NCBI GenBank assembly: GCA_031272575.1
Contig: JAISTO010000038.1
Location: forward strand, 1 to 6,341
Origin: Treponema sp.
GTDB taxonomy: Bacteria; Spirochaetota; Spirochaetia; Treponematales; Breznakiellaceae
DNA: 6,341 bases
Direction of reading: 5' to 3'
The stretch's first letter is position 1, and every line of letters starts with the position of its first letter. This document shows positions 1-6,020 of this stretch, one piece after another. Both the position numbers and the translations under genes were made by a program. The notes under the pieces are model-generated. The model saw nothing but the letters and a program-made list of their open reading frames with translations, was not told where the DNA came from and did no database searches.

Positions 1-1899
1 GCCTATGCCGAACGCTTTCGACAGGCTGGGGCTTATGCGGGCGAGCGCGTCCTGCGGCAGGGGCGACACCGACATCGCGTACATACGCGTCGTGCGGACG
101 ATCTCGCCCGCCACGATGAACTCGGGGTCCGTGCGGAACATGACGGAGCCGGGGTGGATCATGATGCGGTCCGCGGTGAGGCTGCGGTAGGTCTCGCGGC
201 CCTCCCGGCGGCACACGAACTGGATATGCCCCCGCGCTATCGCGCAGAGGTAGTCGATCATAGGGCCGCCCGAGAGGAGCGGGAACCCCATGCCGGAGAC
301 GATCAGTTCCAACTGCGCGACAATGTTGACGATCTCCGCCATGGCACGCTCGTCAAGATACTTTCGTTCGCAGAACTCCCCCTTGCGGGGCGCGTCCATG
401 TACGCGTGGTACAGTTTGAGGTACGAGACGAAATCCCCCCCCGGGTCGCGGAAACTGTGGTGCGCCCGGCGCGCGTCGATCTCTTCGCCGGGGGGCAGCA
501 GGTAGGGGCTCTGCGTCGAAAGGAAGGCGGCCGCGATAAGCGTTTCGCCGGTGACCTTCGGGTATTGCAGCAGCGCCTCGACGATGATGCGGGACTGCCG
601 GGGCAGCAGGGGGAACTCGGTCATCATCTTGCCGATATGGGAGAGGCTGCGGTCGCTCTCGAGCGCGTCGAGCAGGTTCAGCGTGTCGATGGCCGCCAGT
701 ATGCCCTCGCGGCCGGGGGGCGCGATAAAGTCAAAATCCTCGAACGCGGTAATACCGAGGTCCGCCATGCGGAGCACCACCTCGGAGAGGTCGGTGCGGA
801 AAATTTCCTCGGTGGTGAAGAGGGGCCGCGTCTGGAAATCCTTGCGGGTATAGAGGCGATAGCAGGAGCCCTCCCGCGTGCGCCCGGCCCGTCCCTTGCG
901 CTGATTGGCGGACGCGCGCGAGATCGGCGCCTCTATCAAACTTGAAGTGAAGGTGCGCGGGTTGTAAAAGTTGAGTTTCGAAAGCCCGCTGTCGATTACC
1001 GTCGTAATGCCGTCAATGGTGACCGAGGTCTCCGCGATGTTCGTGGAGATGATCACCTTGGTCTTGCTGCCCGGGGCCCTGTCGAACACCCGCTCCTGCT
1101 CCTCCTTGCCGAGCCGGCCGTAGAGCGGCAGGATATAGAGCCGCGAACCGGAGGGCCCTTCCGCGAGGCGCGCCATGCACTCTTTGATCATGCGCTCGCC
1201 GGACAGGAAGATGAGAATGTCGCCCGGGCGCTTTTCGTACATGACGCGCTGCACGATCGTGTCGATCTTCGCGAGGAGCGCCTCCTCCGCCGCGCTGCCG
1301 GCCCCCTGGCCGCTCAGCACTTCCGGCGGGTCGTAGATAAGGGTGACCGGATACATTTCCGCGTCAATTTTGACGATAGGGCATTCGCCGAAGTATTCGG
1401 AAAAAACCTCCGCGTTAATCGTGGCGGACGATATGATGACCTTAAAGTCTTTGCGCATCTCGAGTACGCGCTTTAAGAGCCCCAGGATGAAATCGATGTT
1501 GAGGCTCCGCTCGTGCGCCTCGTCCACGATGAGGCAGTCGTAGCGCGAGAGCCAGGGGTCGAGTTTCATTTCCTGAAGCAGGATGCCGTCAGTCATTATT
1601 TTGATTTTAGTGCCCGGCAGCGTTTTATCCTCGAAGCGCATTTTGAAACCCACTTCGCCGGGCATCGGTGTTCCCAGCTGCCGCGCGATAAATTCGCTCA
1701 CCGACAGCGCCGCGATCCGCCGCGGCTGCGTCACCCCTATCGCGCCATGCGCGCCGTAACCCGCGTGGTACAGTATTACCGGCAGCTGCGTCGTCTTCCC
1801 CGAACCCGTGGGGCTTTCTACCACCACCGCCTGATTCGTCTCGAGCGCCTTAAGGATAAGGTCTTTGTGCCGGTACACCGGCAGGTCAAGGTACTGCAT
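1..1899 (-). CDS. hrpA: HrpA-type DEAH-box ATP-dependent RNA helicase (C-terminus beyond window)
   Basis: This is a superfamily 2 DEAH/RHA helicase, expected to unwind RNA in the cytoplasm using NTP hydrolysis. My reverse-strand translation gives 633 uninterrupted codons from ATG 1899 to the left edge. Visible motifs: I (Walker A) PTGSGKT at residues 30-36, Ia TQPRR 57-61, II DEAH 126-129, III SAT 158-160, V STNIAETSVTIDG 285-297, VI QRKGRAGR 333-340. A helicase-associated region follows, and an OB-fold-like stretch (IHPGSVMF, then EIVRTTRMYAM) lies near the left edge. TQPRR and VGFKMRFED resemble HrpA/Prp-type members more than HrpB. ATG 1899 is chosen because LPVYRHKDLILKAL is the usual family beginning shortly before motif I. 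There is no Shine-Dalgarno; a promoter sits directly upstream, so the mRNA may be leaderless. Transcribed away from the other genes. Family call is firm; hrpA versus another DEAH paralogue is less so. Confidence 0.93.
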   Translation of the reverse strand, partial: MQYLDLPVYRHKDLILKALETNQAVVVESPTGSGKTTQLPVILYHAGYGAHGAIGVTQPRRIAALSVSEFIARQLGTPMPGEVGFKMRFEDKTLPGTKIKIMTDGILLQEMKLDPWLSRYDCLIVDEAHERSLNIDFILGLLKRVLEMRKDFKVIISSATINAEVFSEYFGECPIVKIDAEMYPVTLIYDPPEVLSGQGAGSAAEEALLAKIDTIVQRVMYEKRPGDILIFLSGERMIKECMARLAEGPSGSRLYILPLYGRLGKEEQERVFDRAPGSKTKVIISTNIAETSVTIDGITTVIDSGLSKLNFYNPRTFTSSLIEAPISRASANQRKGRAGRTREGSCYRLYTRKDFQTRPLFTTEEIFRTDLSEVVLRMADLGITAFEDFDFIAPPGREGILAAIDTLNLLDALESDRSLSHIGKMMTEFPLLPRQSRIIVEALLQYPKVTGETLIAAAFLSTQSPYLLPPGEEIDARRAHHSFRDPGGDFVSYLKLYHAYMDAPRKGEFCERKYLDERAMAEIVNIVAQLELIVSGMGFPLLSGGPMIDYLCAIARGHIQFVCRREGRETYRSLTADRIMIHPGSVMFRTDPEFIVAGEIVRTTRMYAMSVSPLPQDALARISPSLSKAFGIG

Positions 1900-1905
1900 G
1901 AAGGG

Positions 1906-1935
1906 AGTATAGCACAGGGGGGAAGGGGTGCGCAA
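1906..1935 (-). promoter_or_regulatory. Extended -10 promoter of the helicase gene
   Basis: Read on the - strand, TATACT (1911 to 1906) is preceded by TGC, making an extended -10 element TGCTATACT. A weak -35 candidate, TTGCGC (1935 to 1930), lies 18 bases upstream. Seven bases downstream of the -10 is 1899, the A of the helicase ATG, so the predicted transcript would start on the start codon. No ribosome binding site fits between. The match is by eye; the transcription start is inferred. Confidence 0.6.
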
Positions 1936-1945
1936 GGGCGCGTCA

Positions 1946-1974
1946 TTGACATCCTCGCGTTTTCCCGCTACAAT
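1946..1974 (+). promoter_or_regulatory. Sigma70-type promoter of the secreted-protein gene
   Basis: TTGACA (1946-1951), a 17-base spacer and TACAAT (1969-1974) form a near-consensus housekeeping promoter. The ATG at 1983 is only 9 bases past the -10 box. The predicted start (about 1979-1983) leaves a leader of 0 to 4 bases and no room for a Shine-Dalgarno. It lies back to back with the helicase promoter, the two -35 candidates being 10 bases apart. Confidence 0.75.
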
Positions 1975-1982
1975 CGGTACTT

Positions 1983-3113
1983 ATGACGGCATCGGCTTGG
2001 ATAGCATCCTCCCTTCTTATCTTCCTGCTTGTTGGAGCGGCTGCGCCCGCCTGCGCGGAGGATTGGTACGTCTCGAACACGGGCGGGATGAGTCTCGAGT
2101 ATTCGGCGTCGAAGGCCTCGGCGCTGCGGCATAAGTACGCGCTCAGTGTGAGTGCGGTGGAGGGGGGGGCGCTGCCGAAGGTGATCCGCGAGTATTACAG
2201 CGCGGAGTATGATATTGAATTGCGGGTGCTCTACGAAAACCGGGCCGAGTTGCGGCGGCAGTGGCTTTTCCTTGACAAGACCGGCCATGTCCGCCTGGCC
2301 GCTTCCGGGGAAAAGGCCTTTTTTGAGGACAAGAAATCCGCGCCTGCCCACGCCTCCGCAAAAACAGAACCGGAAGGGAAATCACCTATCGGCTTTGTCG
2401 AACTCTACAACACGCAGGGGCTGATTACCCTCGAGCGGCGTTTTTCATCCTCAGGGCGGGAGCGGCAGTTGCGCTACTTCTACCGGGGGGACGCACTCGT
2501 GCGGGCCGAGACCTACGAGATCGCGCCTCCGGGTACGCCGGGCGGCGCCGGTCAGCAGAAGCGCCTCGCGGTGGACTATTACCGCTACACGCGCTTCGGC
2601 GCGCTCCGCGCAATCGATCGCCGCCTTTCGGAGGGGGACGCGGACGCGCAGCGAATCGATATGCCGCGGTTCAGCCCCAACTTCGCGAAAAACCTGCCGC
2701 CGGTGAATCCGGGGGTCGCGTATGGCTCCGTGTTTCCCGACGAGGCCCCGGTCACGAGCGCGCGGATCCGCTACGACACGGACAGCCGCGGCCGTGTGCT
2801 GAAGGAAACCCACATGGACGAAGAGGGAAACGTCACCGGCACGATGACTAACACCTGGCAGGGGGATCGGCTCGCGGTTATGCACTGGGAGGCGGGCGAG
2901 GGGGACACGAAGGAGGAGCGCAAAACCGAGTACGAGTATGACAAAGAGGGGAACCGCACGGCCGAGCGGAATTACCGGAACGACGCGCTCGAGCGGGTGG
3001 TCATTATTGATGGTAAAAAAGAAACCGAGGAATTATACATGAACGGCAAGGCGATCCTGCGGGCGATCTACGAGAACGGCCGCAAGGTCTCGGAAGAGCC
3101 CCTGCCCCCTTGA
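1983..3113 (+). CDS. Secreted protein of unknown function with YD/RHS-like beta-hairpin segments
   Basis: A 376-residue protein I do not recognise as a named family. Residues 7-23 form a hydrophobic core ending in PACA, with likely signal peptidase I cleavage after A25. The n-region (MTASAW) lacks Lys or Arg, which is unusual. C24 could in principle be a lipidation site, but PAC is a poor lipobox. The mature part has recurring short strand-turn-strand segments with a Y/x/D or G-rich turn: RVLYENRAEL (81-90), FVELYNTQGLITLERRF (138-154), RIRYDTDSRGRVLKE (261-275), EYEYDKEGNRTAERNY (316-331) and AIYENGRK (361-368). These resemble YD/RHS-type repeats, suggesting an elongated beta protein in the periplasm or at the surface. 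A flexible, Ala/Lys/Glu-rich stretch lies at 115-133. It is preceded by its own strong promoter. Its TGA overlaps the -35 box of the rpmH promoter, and I see no terminator between them, so read-through into rpmH is possible. The coding call is firm; function unknown. Confidence 0.85.
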   Translation: MTASAWIASSLLIFLLVGAAAPACAEDWYVSNTGGMSLEYSASKASALRHKYALSVSAVEGGALPKVIREYYSAEYDIELRVLYENRAELRRQWLFLDKTGHVRLAASGEKAFFEDKKSAPAHASAKTEPEGKSPIGFVELYNTQGLITLERRFSSSGRERQLRYFYRGDALVRAETYEIAPPGTPGGAGQQKRLAVDYYRYTRFGALRAIDRRLSEGDADAQRIDMPRFSPNFAKNLPPVNPGVAYGSVFPDEAPVTSARIRYDTDSRGRVLKETHMDEEGNVTGTMTNTWQGDRLAVMHWEAGEGDTKEERKTEYEYDKEGNRTAERNYRNDALERVVIIDGKKETEELYMNGKAILRAIYENGRKVSEEPLPP

Positions 3114-3138
3114 CTCTTTTTCTGTCATTTTTTATACT
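3110..3138 (+). promoter_or_regulatory. Promoter of the rpmH-rnpA-yidD-yidC operon
   Basis: TTGACT (3110-3115), a T-rich 17-base spacer and TATACT (3133-3138) make a strong sigma70-type promoter. The -35 box includes the TGA stop (3111-3113) of the upstream gene. The predicted start near A3145 gives about 18 bases of leader before GTG 3163 and about 25 before the rpmH ATG. Ribosomal protein operons are typically driven by strong promoters, which fits. Confidence 0.8.
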
Positions 3139-3149
3139 CTCTCTATCAT

Positions 3150-3163
3150 AAAGGTGACAGGAG
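3150..3163 (+). promoter_or_regulatory. Paired ribosome binding sites for rnpA (GTG 3163) and rpmH (ATG 3170)
   Basis: AAAGG (3150-3154) lies 8 bases before GTG 3163, the likely rnpA start. AGGAG (3159-3163) lies 6 bases before ATG 3170, the rpmH start. The two start codons are 7 bases apart in different frames, and the second SD overlaps the first base of the rnpA GTG, so ribosomes should compete for the two starts. The upstream GTG at 3154 is a poorer rnpA start because only about 9 bases of predicted leader precede it. Confidence 0.55.
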
Positions 3164-3693
3164 TGTCTCATGAAGATGACCTATCAGCCGAGCAAGGTCA
3201 AGCGGAATCGCAAGTTCGGGTTCCGGGCGCGGATGAAGACCCGCGGCGGCCGGCTCGTGCTCAAGCGGCGGAGGGCCAAGGGCAGGTACAAGTTAACCGC
3301 CTCGGACGAGAAGAAGCCCTACTAGCGGCGGATACGGCGCTCTCGCGGGGGGGCTTCAGGTTCCCCCGGGCGGAGCGGCTCAAGAAGCGCGCGGATATAC
3401 GGCGGGTGTTTACGAAGGGGCGAAAAGTCTCCTGCAAGGGGGCCGCGCTCTTCACGCTGGCAAACGGCCTCGCCCTGCATCGGGTGGCTTTTTGCTTTGC
3501 CCGCAAGTTCGGGCCCGCCGTGCGGCGGAACCGGGCCCGCCGCCTGGGGCGCGAGGCCTACCGCGCCTTAAGGCCGCGCTTAACCGGAGCGCGCCGTTGC
3601 GACATCGTGCTGCTGCTTTACCCCGGTACGGATACCCTGGCGGATCGCGCGGCGCAGTTGGAGGCGCTGCTGGGCCGCGCGGGGCTTTTATAA
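3163..3693 (+). CDS. rnpA: RNase P protein component, with N-terminal extension overlapping rpmH
   Basis: Protein subunit of ribonuclease P, which assists the catalytic RNA in removing the 5' leader of pre-tRNA. From GTG 3163 it is 176 residues. The conserved domain runs from about residue 65 (FRFPRAERLKKRADIRRVF) to the end, about 112 residues, the usual size of a whole RnpA. It includes the RNR signature RRNRARRLGREAYR (121-134) and the late DIVLLLYPG strand. No ATG, GTG, TTG or CTG occurs in this frame from 3166 to 3408, and the next GTG falls inside the domain (RRVF). The frame has no stop through rpmH, so translation most likely begins at GTG 3163 (alternative GTG 3154). The ~64-residue extension is Gln/Glu/Asp/Ala-rich and probably disordered. 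Thermus has the same nested design. Less likely alternatives are a non-standard start near 3326-3354 or frameshifting from rpmH; I see neither an SD nor a slippery heptamer there. The gene is certain, its start only moderately so. Confidence 0.85.
   Translation: MSHEDDLSAEQGQAESQVRVPGADEDPRRPARAQAAEGQGQVQVNRLGREEALLAADTALSRGGFRFPRAERLKKRADIRRVFTKGRKVSCKGAALFTLANGLALHRVAFCFARKFGPAVRRNRARRLGREAYRALRPRLTGARRCDIVLLLYPGTDTLADRAAQLEALLGRAGLL
3170..3325 (+). CDS. rpmH: Large ribosomal subunit protein bL34
   Basis: A 51-residue, very basic protein that binds 23S rRNA in the 50S subunit. It begins MKMTYQPSKVKRNRKFGFRA and contains RMKTRGGRLVLKRRRAKGR, the full L34 signature. The family usually has Arg at position 3; here it is Met. 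The family is usually 44-47 residues; this one has a short C-terminal tail (TASDEKKPY), which I associate with spirochaete L34 proteins from memory. ATG 3170 is chosen because it gives the family N-terminus MKxTYQPS and has AGGAG 6 bases upstream. The gene lies in a different frame entirely within the open frame of rnpA, its start 7 bases after the probable rnpA GTG. First ORF of the canonical rpmH-rnpA-yidD-yidC order. Confidence 0.96.
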   Translation: MKMTYQPSKVKRNRKFGFRARMKTRGGRLVLKRRRAKGRYKLTASDEKKPY

Positions 3694-3702
3694 GGAAACG
3701 GT

Positions 3703-3930
3703 ATGGATAGCAAAACCCCCGGCCAGCGGGTACTGCTGGCCCTCATTCGCTTTTACCAGGGGGCGCTGTCCCCCTGGCATGGGGCGTGCTGCCGGTATGT
3801 GCCTACCTGTTCCGCGTATACGCGGGAGGCAATCGAAAAATACGGGGCCCTGAAGGGCCTCCGACTCGGCCTCCTGCGCCTCCTGCGCTGTCATCCCTTC
3901 CACGCGGGCGGCTGGGATCCGGTCCCATAA
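3703..3930 (+). CDS. yidD: Membrane protein insertion efficiency factor YidD
   Basis: A 75-residue protein of the YidD family, a small inner-membrane-associated protein thought to aid YidC-dependent insertion. Family hallmarks are visible: RFYQGALSPW (16-25), the Cys cluster CCRYVPTCSAY (29-39), KYGALKG, then RCHPFHAGGWDPVP at the C-terminus. Length is normal. The amphipathic N-terminal half has no long transmembrane span. The SD AAGGA (3692-3696) overlaps the rnpA stop codon and lies 6 bases before the ATG, indicating a translationally close-packed operon. It sits between rnpA and yidC, as in many bacteria. Confidence 0.95.
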   Translation: MDSKTPGQRVLLALIRFYQGALSPWHGACCRYVPTCSAYTREAIEKYGALKGLRLGLLRLLRCHPFHAGGWDPVP

Positions 3931-3942
3931 GGAAAAAACGGT

Positions 3943-5787
3943 ATGGATAAAAAAACGATACTTGCCATCGGCCTCTCGGCCGCGGTCATCGTGGTGTTCT
4001 ATCTGGTGCAGGGGCTCATCTTCCCCCGCCAGGATCAGGCGGCGGCAGCGCCCCCCCAGCCCGCGGCACAGGAGGGCGCCCTGCCCGAAGCCGCTGCGCC
4101 GGGTGCGGCGCCGGTTGCGGCAGCCCCATCTGATGGCGGCGCTGAAGACGGGGCCGGCGGCGGGGCGGGAGCCCTGCCCGCGGCGGCCGCCGTGCCTGAC
4201 GCGCCCCTTGTCGAGGAGCGGGTGGCGCTTGAGACGCCGCTGGTCAGCGCGGTGCTCTCGAGCCGGGGCGGGGACATCGTGTCCTTCAGGCTGAAAGAGC
4301 ATACCGAAGAAAGCGGCTTTGTCGAGATGGTTCTGCCGGTGAACGGCAGGGAGTCCCATGCCTTCACCCTGGGCTTCGGCGGCCCGGAAAGCGCCCCCGC
4401 GGAAAACCTCTTTCGGGTCAGCACCCGCCCCTCCGCGGAGCACCCCTACGACATCGCCTTTACCGGTACCTTCACCCTTGCAAACGGCCAGGCCTTCGAC
4501 CTCACCAAAAAGTATGAATTCAAGCCGGACGAGTACCTTTTCAAATTAACCGTTTCCCTCAACGCGGGGAACACGAGCCAGGCCTTCGACTTCGGGGGGG
4601 CCGCCTACACCATTGGCTACGGGCCGCAGATGGGGCCCGCCTTTCAAAAACTCGATCAGCGTTACGAGTATCGCCGCTACAACACCTACATAAACGGCAA
4701 ACTCAAAACCGAAAAGGTGAGCGACCGGGAACTCTTCACCACGAAAAACAGCGGCGCGAAGTGGGCGGCCATTGCGGGCAAATATTTCACCGTGGCCGCC
4801 ATCCCCATGCTCGCTCAGTACGACCTCTCCTTCGATGCCCGCCCCACGGCGGGCCTCGCGGCCTCGTCGCGGCTCCTCCTAACCCGCCCTGCCGTCAACG
4901 CGTCCCGCCAGGACGACTCCTACTACTTCTACCTCGGCCCCAAGACGCAGGACACGATGAACCGCTACAACAACGGCAAGAACGGCTTCGGCCTTACGGA
5001 TCAGGACCTGGCAAAAATCGCGAACAGCGGGGGCTTCCTTGCGCCCCTCGAGTGGCTCCTCAAAATCCTGCTCCAGGCCTTTCACTTCGTGGTGCGGAAT
5101 TACGGCGTGGCCATCATCCTGCTGACTATCCTCGTCAAGGTGCTCATGTTTCCGCTCACCAGGAAGCAGTCTGAGTCTACATTGAAAATGCAGGCCCTCG
5201 CGCCCAAAATCAAGGAACTGCAGACGAAGTACAAGGACAATCCGCAAAAAATGAACGCGGAGATGGCCGCCTTCTACAAAAAAGAGGGCTACAACCCGCT
5301 CTCCGGCTGCCTGCCGATGCTGATACAGATACCGATCTTCTTCGCGATGTACAACCTTTTCAACAACCACTTCGACCTGCGGGGCGCGCTGTTTATTCCC
5401 CACTGGATACCCGACCTTTCACGGCCGGAGACGATCTATCATTTTGAAAACTTCAGCGTCCCCCTGCTCGGCTGGACCGACCTCCGCCTGCTGCCCTTCA
5501 TCTATGTAGGCTCCCAACTCATCTACGGCCGCGTCACCCAGACCCCCGACCAAAAAGGCGGCACCCAGATGAAGTTGATGATGTACGTCCTCCCGATCGT
5601 CTTCTTCTTCATCCTGTACGATGTGCCGTCCGGGCTCCTGATCTACTGGATCATGTCCAACGTGCTCACACTGGTCCAGCAGATGATCATCAACAAGTAC
5701 ATGGCGAAGCGAAAAGCCGCGGAGCCCGCCGCCGAGCCGTCCGGCCGCGGCCCCGTAATCGCGCCGCGAAAAAAGAAGCGGCGTTAG
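3943..5787 (+). CDS. yidC: Membrane protein insertase YidC (Oxa1/Alb3 family)
   Basis: A 614-residue insertase of the long Gram-negative-type form, inserting proteins into the inner membrane alone or with SecYEG. TM1 is at about 5-27. An Ala/Pro/Gly-rich, probably disordered linker spans about 31-88. The periplasmic beta domain covers about 89-335. The Oxa1-like core begins near 365: TM2 NYGVAIILLTILVKVLMFPL (386-405), the cytoplasmic coiled hairpin (KMQALAPKIKELQTKY, 415-430), TM3 around NPLSGCLPMLIQIPIFFAMY (451-470), then spans near 515-530, 545-560 and 562-585. The tail ends in a basic patch, RKKKRR. Lys399 occupies the position I align with the E. coli groove arginine R366; a Lys there is a conservative substitution. 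ATG 3943 follows AAGGA (3929-3933), which overlaps the yidD stop. Last recognisable gene of the operon; no jag gene follows. Confidence 0.97.
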   Translation: MDKKTILAIGLSAAVIVVFYLVQGLIFPRQDQAAAAPPQPAAQEGALPEAAAPGAAPVAAAPSDGGAEDGAGGGAGALPAAAAVPDAPLVEERVALETPLVSAVLSSRGGDIVSFRLKEHTEESGFVEMVLPVNGRESHAFTLGFGGPESAPAENLFRVSTRPSAEHPYDIAFTGTFTLANGQAFDLTKKYEFKPDEYLFKLTVSLNAGNTSQAFDFGGAAYTIGYGPQMGPAFQKLDQRYEYRRYNTYINGKLKTEKVSDRELFTTKNSGAKWAAIAGKYFTVAAIPMLAQYDLSFDARPTAGLAASSRLLLTRPAVNASRQDDSYYFYLGPKTQDTMNRYNNGKNGFGLTDQDLAKIANSGGFLAPLEWLLKILLQAFHFVVRNYGVAIILLTILVKVLMFPLTRKQSESTLKMQALAPKIKELQTKYKDNPQKMNAEMAAFYKKEGYNPLSGCLPMLIQIPIFFAMYNLFNNHFDLRGALFIPHWIPDLSRPETIYHFENFSVPLLGWTDLRLLPFIYVGSQLIYGRVTQTPDQKGGTQMKLMMYVLPIVFFFILYDVPSGLLIYWIMSNVLTLVQQMIINKYMAKRKAAEPAAEPSGRGPVIAPRKKKRR

Positions 5788-5820
5788 CGGCTGCCCACTT
5801 GAAAAAGCGGTTCGCTCCCC

Positions 5821-5903
5821 CGTCATTCCGCATCTCGCTCCCTCAGTCATTTCGCATCTCGCTTCCCCCGTCATTCCGCGGCTCGACCGCGGAATCTCTC
5901 CCC
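5821..5903 (+). repeat. Three degenerate tandem CGTCATTCCGC-type units
   Basis: Three related units follow yidC: 5821-5842 (CGTCATTCCGCATCTCGCTC core), 5844-5868 (AGTCATTTCGCATCTCGCTT core) and 5869-5903 (CGTCATTCCGCGGCTCGACC core). Spacing is about 24 bases. They resemble dispersed intergenic repeats found in many bacterial genomes. No good open frame of its own and no promoter were seen. The whole stretch 5788-6020 appears non-coding. Confidence 0.7.
5873..5895. repeat. Perfect 9-bp inverted repeat (hairpin) in the third unit
   Basis: ATTCCGCGG (5873-5881) and CCGCGGAAT (5887-5895) are exact reverse complements around a 5-base loop, CTCGA. No T-run follows on either strand, so it does not look like an intrinsic terminator of yidC. 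It could still slow polymerase or protect the 3' end of the operon mRNA. It looks like the palindromic part of the dispersed repeat. Confidence 0.75.
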
Positions 5904-5935
5904 GGGCGCCGCTCCCTCTCCGCATTACGCACAAG

Positions 5936-5971
5936 ATCGACCCGCAAGTAAAAGTTTTAGGGAGTAGGGAA
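5936..5971 (+). repeat. 36-bp direct repeat, left copy
   Basis: This segment begins ATCGACCCGCAAGTAAAAG and ends GTTTTAGGGAGTAGGGAA. It matches 6306-6341 in 35 of 36 positions (A5947 versus G6317). It contains the small palindrome TAAAAGTTTTA and runs into GGGAATG heptamers. The bases to the left (ACAAG versus TCCAC) do not match, so the left boundary is sharp. Confidence 0.9.
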
Positions 5972-5987
5972 TGGGGAATGGGGTGCG
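5960..5987 (+). repeat. GGGAATG heptamer run
   Basis: Four consecutive heptamers: GGGAGTA, GGGAATG, GGGAATG, GGGTGCG. The middle two are identical and the outer two degenerate. Short heptamer arrays of this kind can vary in copy number by slippage. It overlaps the end of the left direct repeat. Confidence 0.65.
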
Positions 5988-6020
5988 TTTTGCAAGTTTA
6001 AACCGAGGAAGGTATCGAAA

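Noticed and set aside
154..1986. Long open frames on the + strand opposite the helicase
   Set aside because: They are antisense shadows in GC-rich DNA; the - strand frame carries all helicase motifs in order without a break.
3093..3120. Possible intrinsic terminator between the secreted-protein gene and rpmH (AAGAG...CTCTTTTT)
   Set aside because: The stem is only 5 bp with a 15-base loop, too weak; the T-rich stretch is better explained as the promoter spacer.
3300..3325. Programmed -1 frameshift from rpmH into rnpA
   Set aside because: No X XXY YYZ slippery heptamer is present near the rpmH stop, and the nested GTG start explains the open frame better.
5821..5903. CRISPR-like array
   Set aside because: Units are degenerate and directly adjacent with no unique spacers, and no cas genes are present.
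5873..5903. Rho-independent terminator for yidC
   Set aside because: The hairpin is good but is followed by CTCTCCCCGGG on the + strand and GACGGGGG on the - strand, with no T-run.
3688..5934. Open frames on the - strand opposite yidD, yidC and the repeats
   Set aside because: No recognisable domains or ribosome binding sites, and the + strand genes are unambiguous. The last frame reads through the tandem repeats and yields repetitive RCGMTEGAR-like peptide.
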